DNA of 15,455 bases from JAGXQV01 sp964527565 (GTDB taxonomy: Bacteria > Pseudomonadota > Gammaproteobacteria > Burkholderiales > Sulfuricellaceae), in contig CAZGOY010000060.1 in assembly GCA_964527565.1 (NCBI GenBank), positions 1-15,455 of the forward strand, in the 5' to 3' direction. The notes beneath the pieces are model-generated. The model did no database searches. It had not been told where the DNA came from and worked only from the letters and a program-made list of their open reading frames with translations. The position numbers and the translations under genes were made by a program. This document shows, piece by piece, positions 14,822 to 15,455 of this stretch. How positions within the stretch are numbered: position 1 is the stretch's first letter; every line of letters starts with the position of its first letter.

Positions 14822-15168
14822 CAATCCCCCTGGCCCATCATCATCTTGACCAACGACATCAGACTGGCATCCACCACCCACAAGAATAAGGCGATCACCA
14901 CCACCATCAGAAATACGATACCGGTGGTACGCATGGTTTCCTGGCGCGTTGGCCACACCACCCTTTTAGTTTCAGCCCAGGACTCACGGCTGAAAACGAC
15001 AAACTGGCCACCAGGAGTGGTAAACCCCGCCACCAATGCACCTGACAAAACCCCGGCGAGCACAGCAATCACCCGAAAAGCGGTCGCTTGGTCGGATAGC
15101 AGGTAATATCCCGCCACACCACCAGCCACCAGCAAAAACGCCACAAGCAATCTGATCTTATCTGACAT
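14821..15168 (-). CDS. secE: Preprotein translocase subunit SecE
   Basis: SecE clamps SecY in the inner-membrane protein translocation channel. The 115-aa protein has three predicted membrane segments (about 6-24, 33-50 and 82-104), the E. coli-type arrangement as opposed to the single-span form of many other bacteria. The conserved cytoplasmic amphipathic helix and following loop, SRESWAETKRVVWPTRQET, spans 60-78. ATG 15168 has only a weak purine-rich sequence (AAAAGA) upstream. A terminator-like hairpin ends 17 nt before the start, so expression depends on read-through or on an unseen promoter. It overlaps nusG by one base. Confidence 0.96.
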   Translation of the reverse strand: MSDKIRLLVAFLLVAGGVAGYYLLSDQATAFRVIAVLAGVLSGALVAGFTTPGGQFVVFSRESWAETKRVVWPTRQETMRTTGIVFLMVVVIALFLWVVDASLMSLVKMMMGQGD

Positions 15169-15185
15169 CGTATCTTTTAAAGACG

Positions 15186-15219
15186 AAAAACCGCCCGGCA
15201 GGAAGCGCCTGCCGGTCGG
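15186..15219 (-). terminator. Intrinsic terminator between tRNA-Trp and secE
   Basis: On the minus strand CCGGCAGG (15215-15208), a 5-nt loop and CCTGCCGG (15202-15195) form a perfect 8-bp stem. It is extended beyond one mismatch by CCG/CGG (15219-15217 with 15193-15191) and followed directly by TTTTT (15190-15186). This is the strongest terminator-like signal in the window. It probably ends most tuf-tRNA-Trp transcripts. Because it sits 17 nt before secE with no visible promoter after it, it may act as an attenuator for secE-nusG. Confidence 0.8.
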
Positions 15220-15230
15220 TAGTCACAACG

Positions 15231-15248
15231 TCCCGGCTTGCCCCGGGA
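15231..15248 (-). other. Hairpin just downstream of tRNA-Trp
   Basis: TCCCGG-GGCAAG-CCGGGA on the minus strand gives a 6-bp stem with a 6-nt loop, 12 nt past the tRNA 3' end. No T run follows. It may mark the 3' trailer for tRNA processing or pause polymerase ahead of the main terminator; this is inference. Confidence 0.4.
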
Positions 15249-15260
15249 AAAAGCCTGTTC

Positions 15261-15336
15261 TGGCAGGCCAGGAGGGCCTCGAACCCCCAACCTTCGGTTT
15301 TGGAGACCGACACTCTGCCAATTGAGCTACTGGCCT
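15261..15336 (-). tRNA. trpT: tRNA-Trp (anticodon CCA)
   Basis: The 76-nt cloverleaf is complete on the minus strand. The acceptor stem AGGCCAG pairs with CTGGCCT, the discriminator is G, and the 3' CCA is encoded (15263-15261). The anticodon loop is CTCCAAA with anticodon CCA, and the T arm contains GGTTCGAGGCC. The position between tuf and secE is the usual one for tRNA-Trp in proteobacteria, where it is co-transcribed with tufB. A short A/T-rich hairpin (15335-15350) overlaps its 5' end in the precursor. Confidence 0.97.
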
Positions 15337-15401
15337 AAAAACAGTTTTAGCACCGAACACCAGCATGGGCCGTTCAGCCCCAGACTGTATGACTGGCGAT
15401 A

Positions 15402-15455
15402 TTACTCGATAACCTTAGCCACGACACCGGCACCAACAGTACGGCCACCTTCACG
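15402..15455 (-). CDS. tuf: Elongation factor Tu, C-terminal fragment (tuf copy upstream of tRNA-Trp)
   Basis: The last 17 codons plus TAA lie in the window, encoding REGGRTVGAGVVAKVIE, the typical EF-Tu C-terminus (domain III). The gene enters from the right edge. Its place before tRNA-Trp and secE corresponds to tufB. The 65-nt spacer to the tRNA contains small inverted repeats but no clear promoter or terminator. The rest of the gene cannot be judged. Confidence 0.96.
   Translation of the reverse strand, partial: REGGRTVGAGVVAKVIE

Noticed and set aside
14822..14956. N-terminal extension of nusG by 45 residues
   Set aside because: It would be read from inside secE in another frame. Family length and the site AGGGGG support ATG 14821.
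15337..15401. Possible promoter (TGCTAAAAC) just before tRNA-Trp
   Set aside because: No -35 element at suitable spacing, and the start would fall inside the tRNA. Co-transcription with tuf is simpler.
1..15455. CRISPR arrays, insertion sequences, phage or toxin-antitoxin genes
   Set aside because: None seen; the window is fully filled by core genes with short spacers and no spaced direct repeats.

Overview
This window is the bacterial transcription/translation core cluster, with every gene on the minus strand. Read 5'->3' on that strand from the right edge, the order is: 3' end of a tuf gene (EF-Tu), tRNA-Trp(CCA), secE, nusG, rplK, rplA, rplJ, rplL, rpoB, rpoC, rpsL, rpsG, fusA, 5' end of a second tuf gene. 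The proteins point to a proteobacterium. RpoC (1405 aa) keeps E. coli-like residue numbering at its zinc ligands and catalytic aspartates. SecE has three membrane segments. RpoB (1389 aa) carries extra segments near residues 413-442 and 1239-1257 that E. coli lacks, which I associate with Betaproteobacteria. The order Nitrosomonadales or a relative is plausible, but that is an inference from overall protein resemblance.

Layout on the minus strand: (1) 15455-15261, tuf end and tRNA-Trp. (2) 15260-15169, a 92-nt spacer with two hairpins, one a canonical-looking intrinsic terminator lying directly before secE. (3) 15168-14288, secE-nusG, overlapping by one base. (4) 14287-11899, rplK-rplA-rplJ-rplL, with a candidate L1 operator before rplK and an L10-leader-type structured RNA before rplJ. 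(5) 11898-11746, a 153-nt spacer with a terminator-like attenuator before rpoB. (6) 11745-3334, rpoB-rpoC. (7) 3333-3181, a 153-nt spacer with a run of ten G, a strong sigma70-type promoter and a terminator-like hairpin. (8) 3180-1, the str operon rpsL-rpsG-fusA-tuf. No gene-free stretch exceeds 300 bases; the longest is the 229-nt rplA-rplJ leader.

The genes supply RNA polymerase beta and beta', the elongation factor NusG, the L11/L1/L10/L12 stalk proteins, S12 and S7, EF-G and EF-Tu, and the SecE translocase subunit. Regulation that can be read from the sequence is feedback RNA structure (L1, L10), partial termination, and an internal promoter that separates the str genes from rpoBC. All proteins look intact and ordinary. 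I found no new biological system; the observations worth a second look are regulatory RNA details, non-ATG starts, a G homopolymer, and the duplicated tuf genes at both edges.
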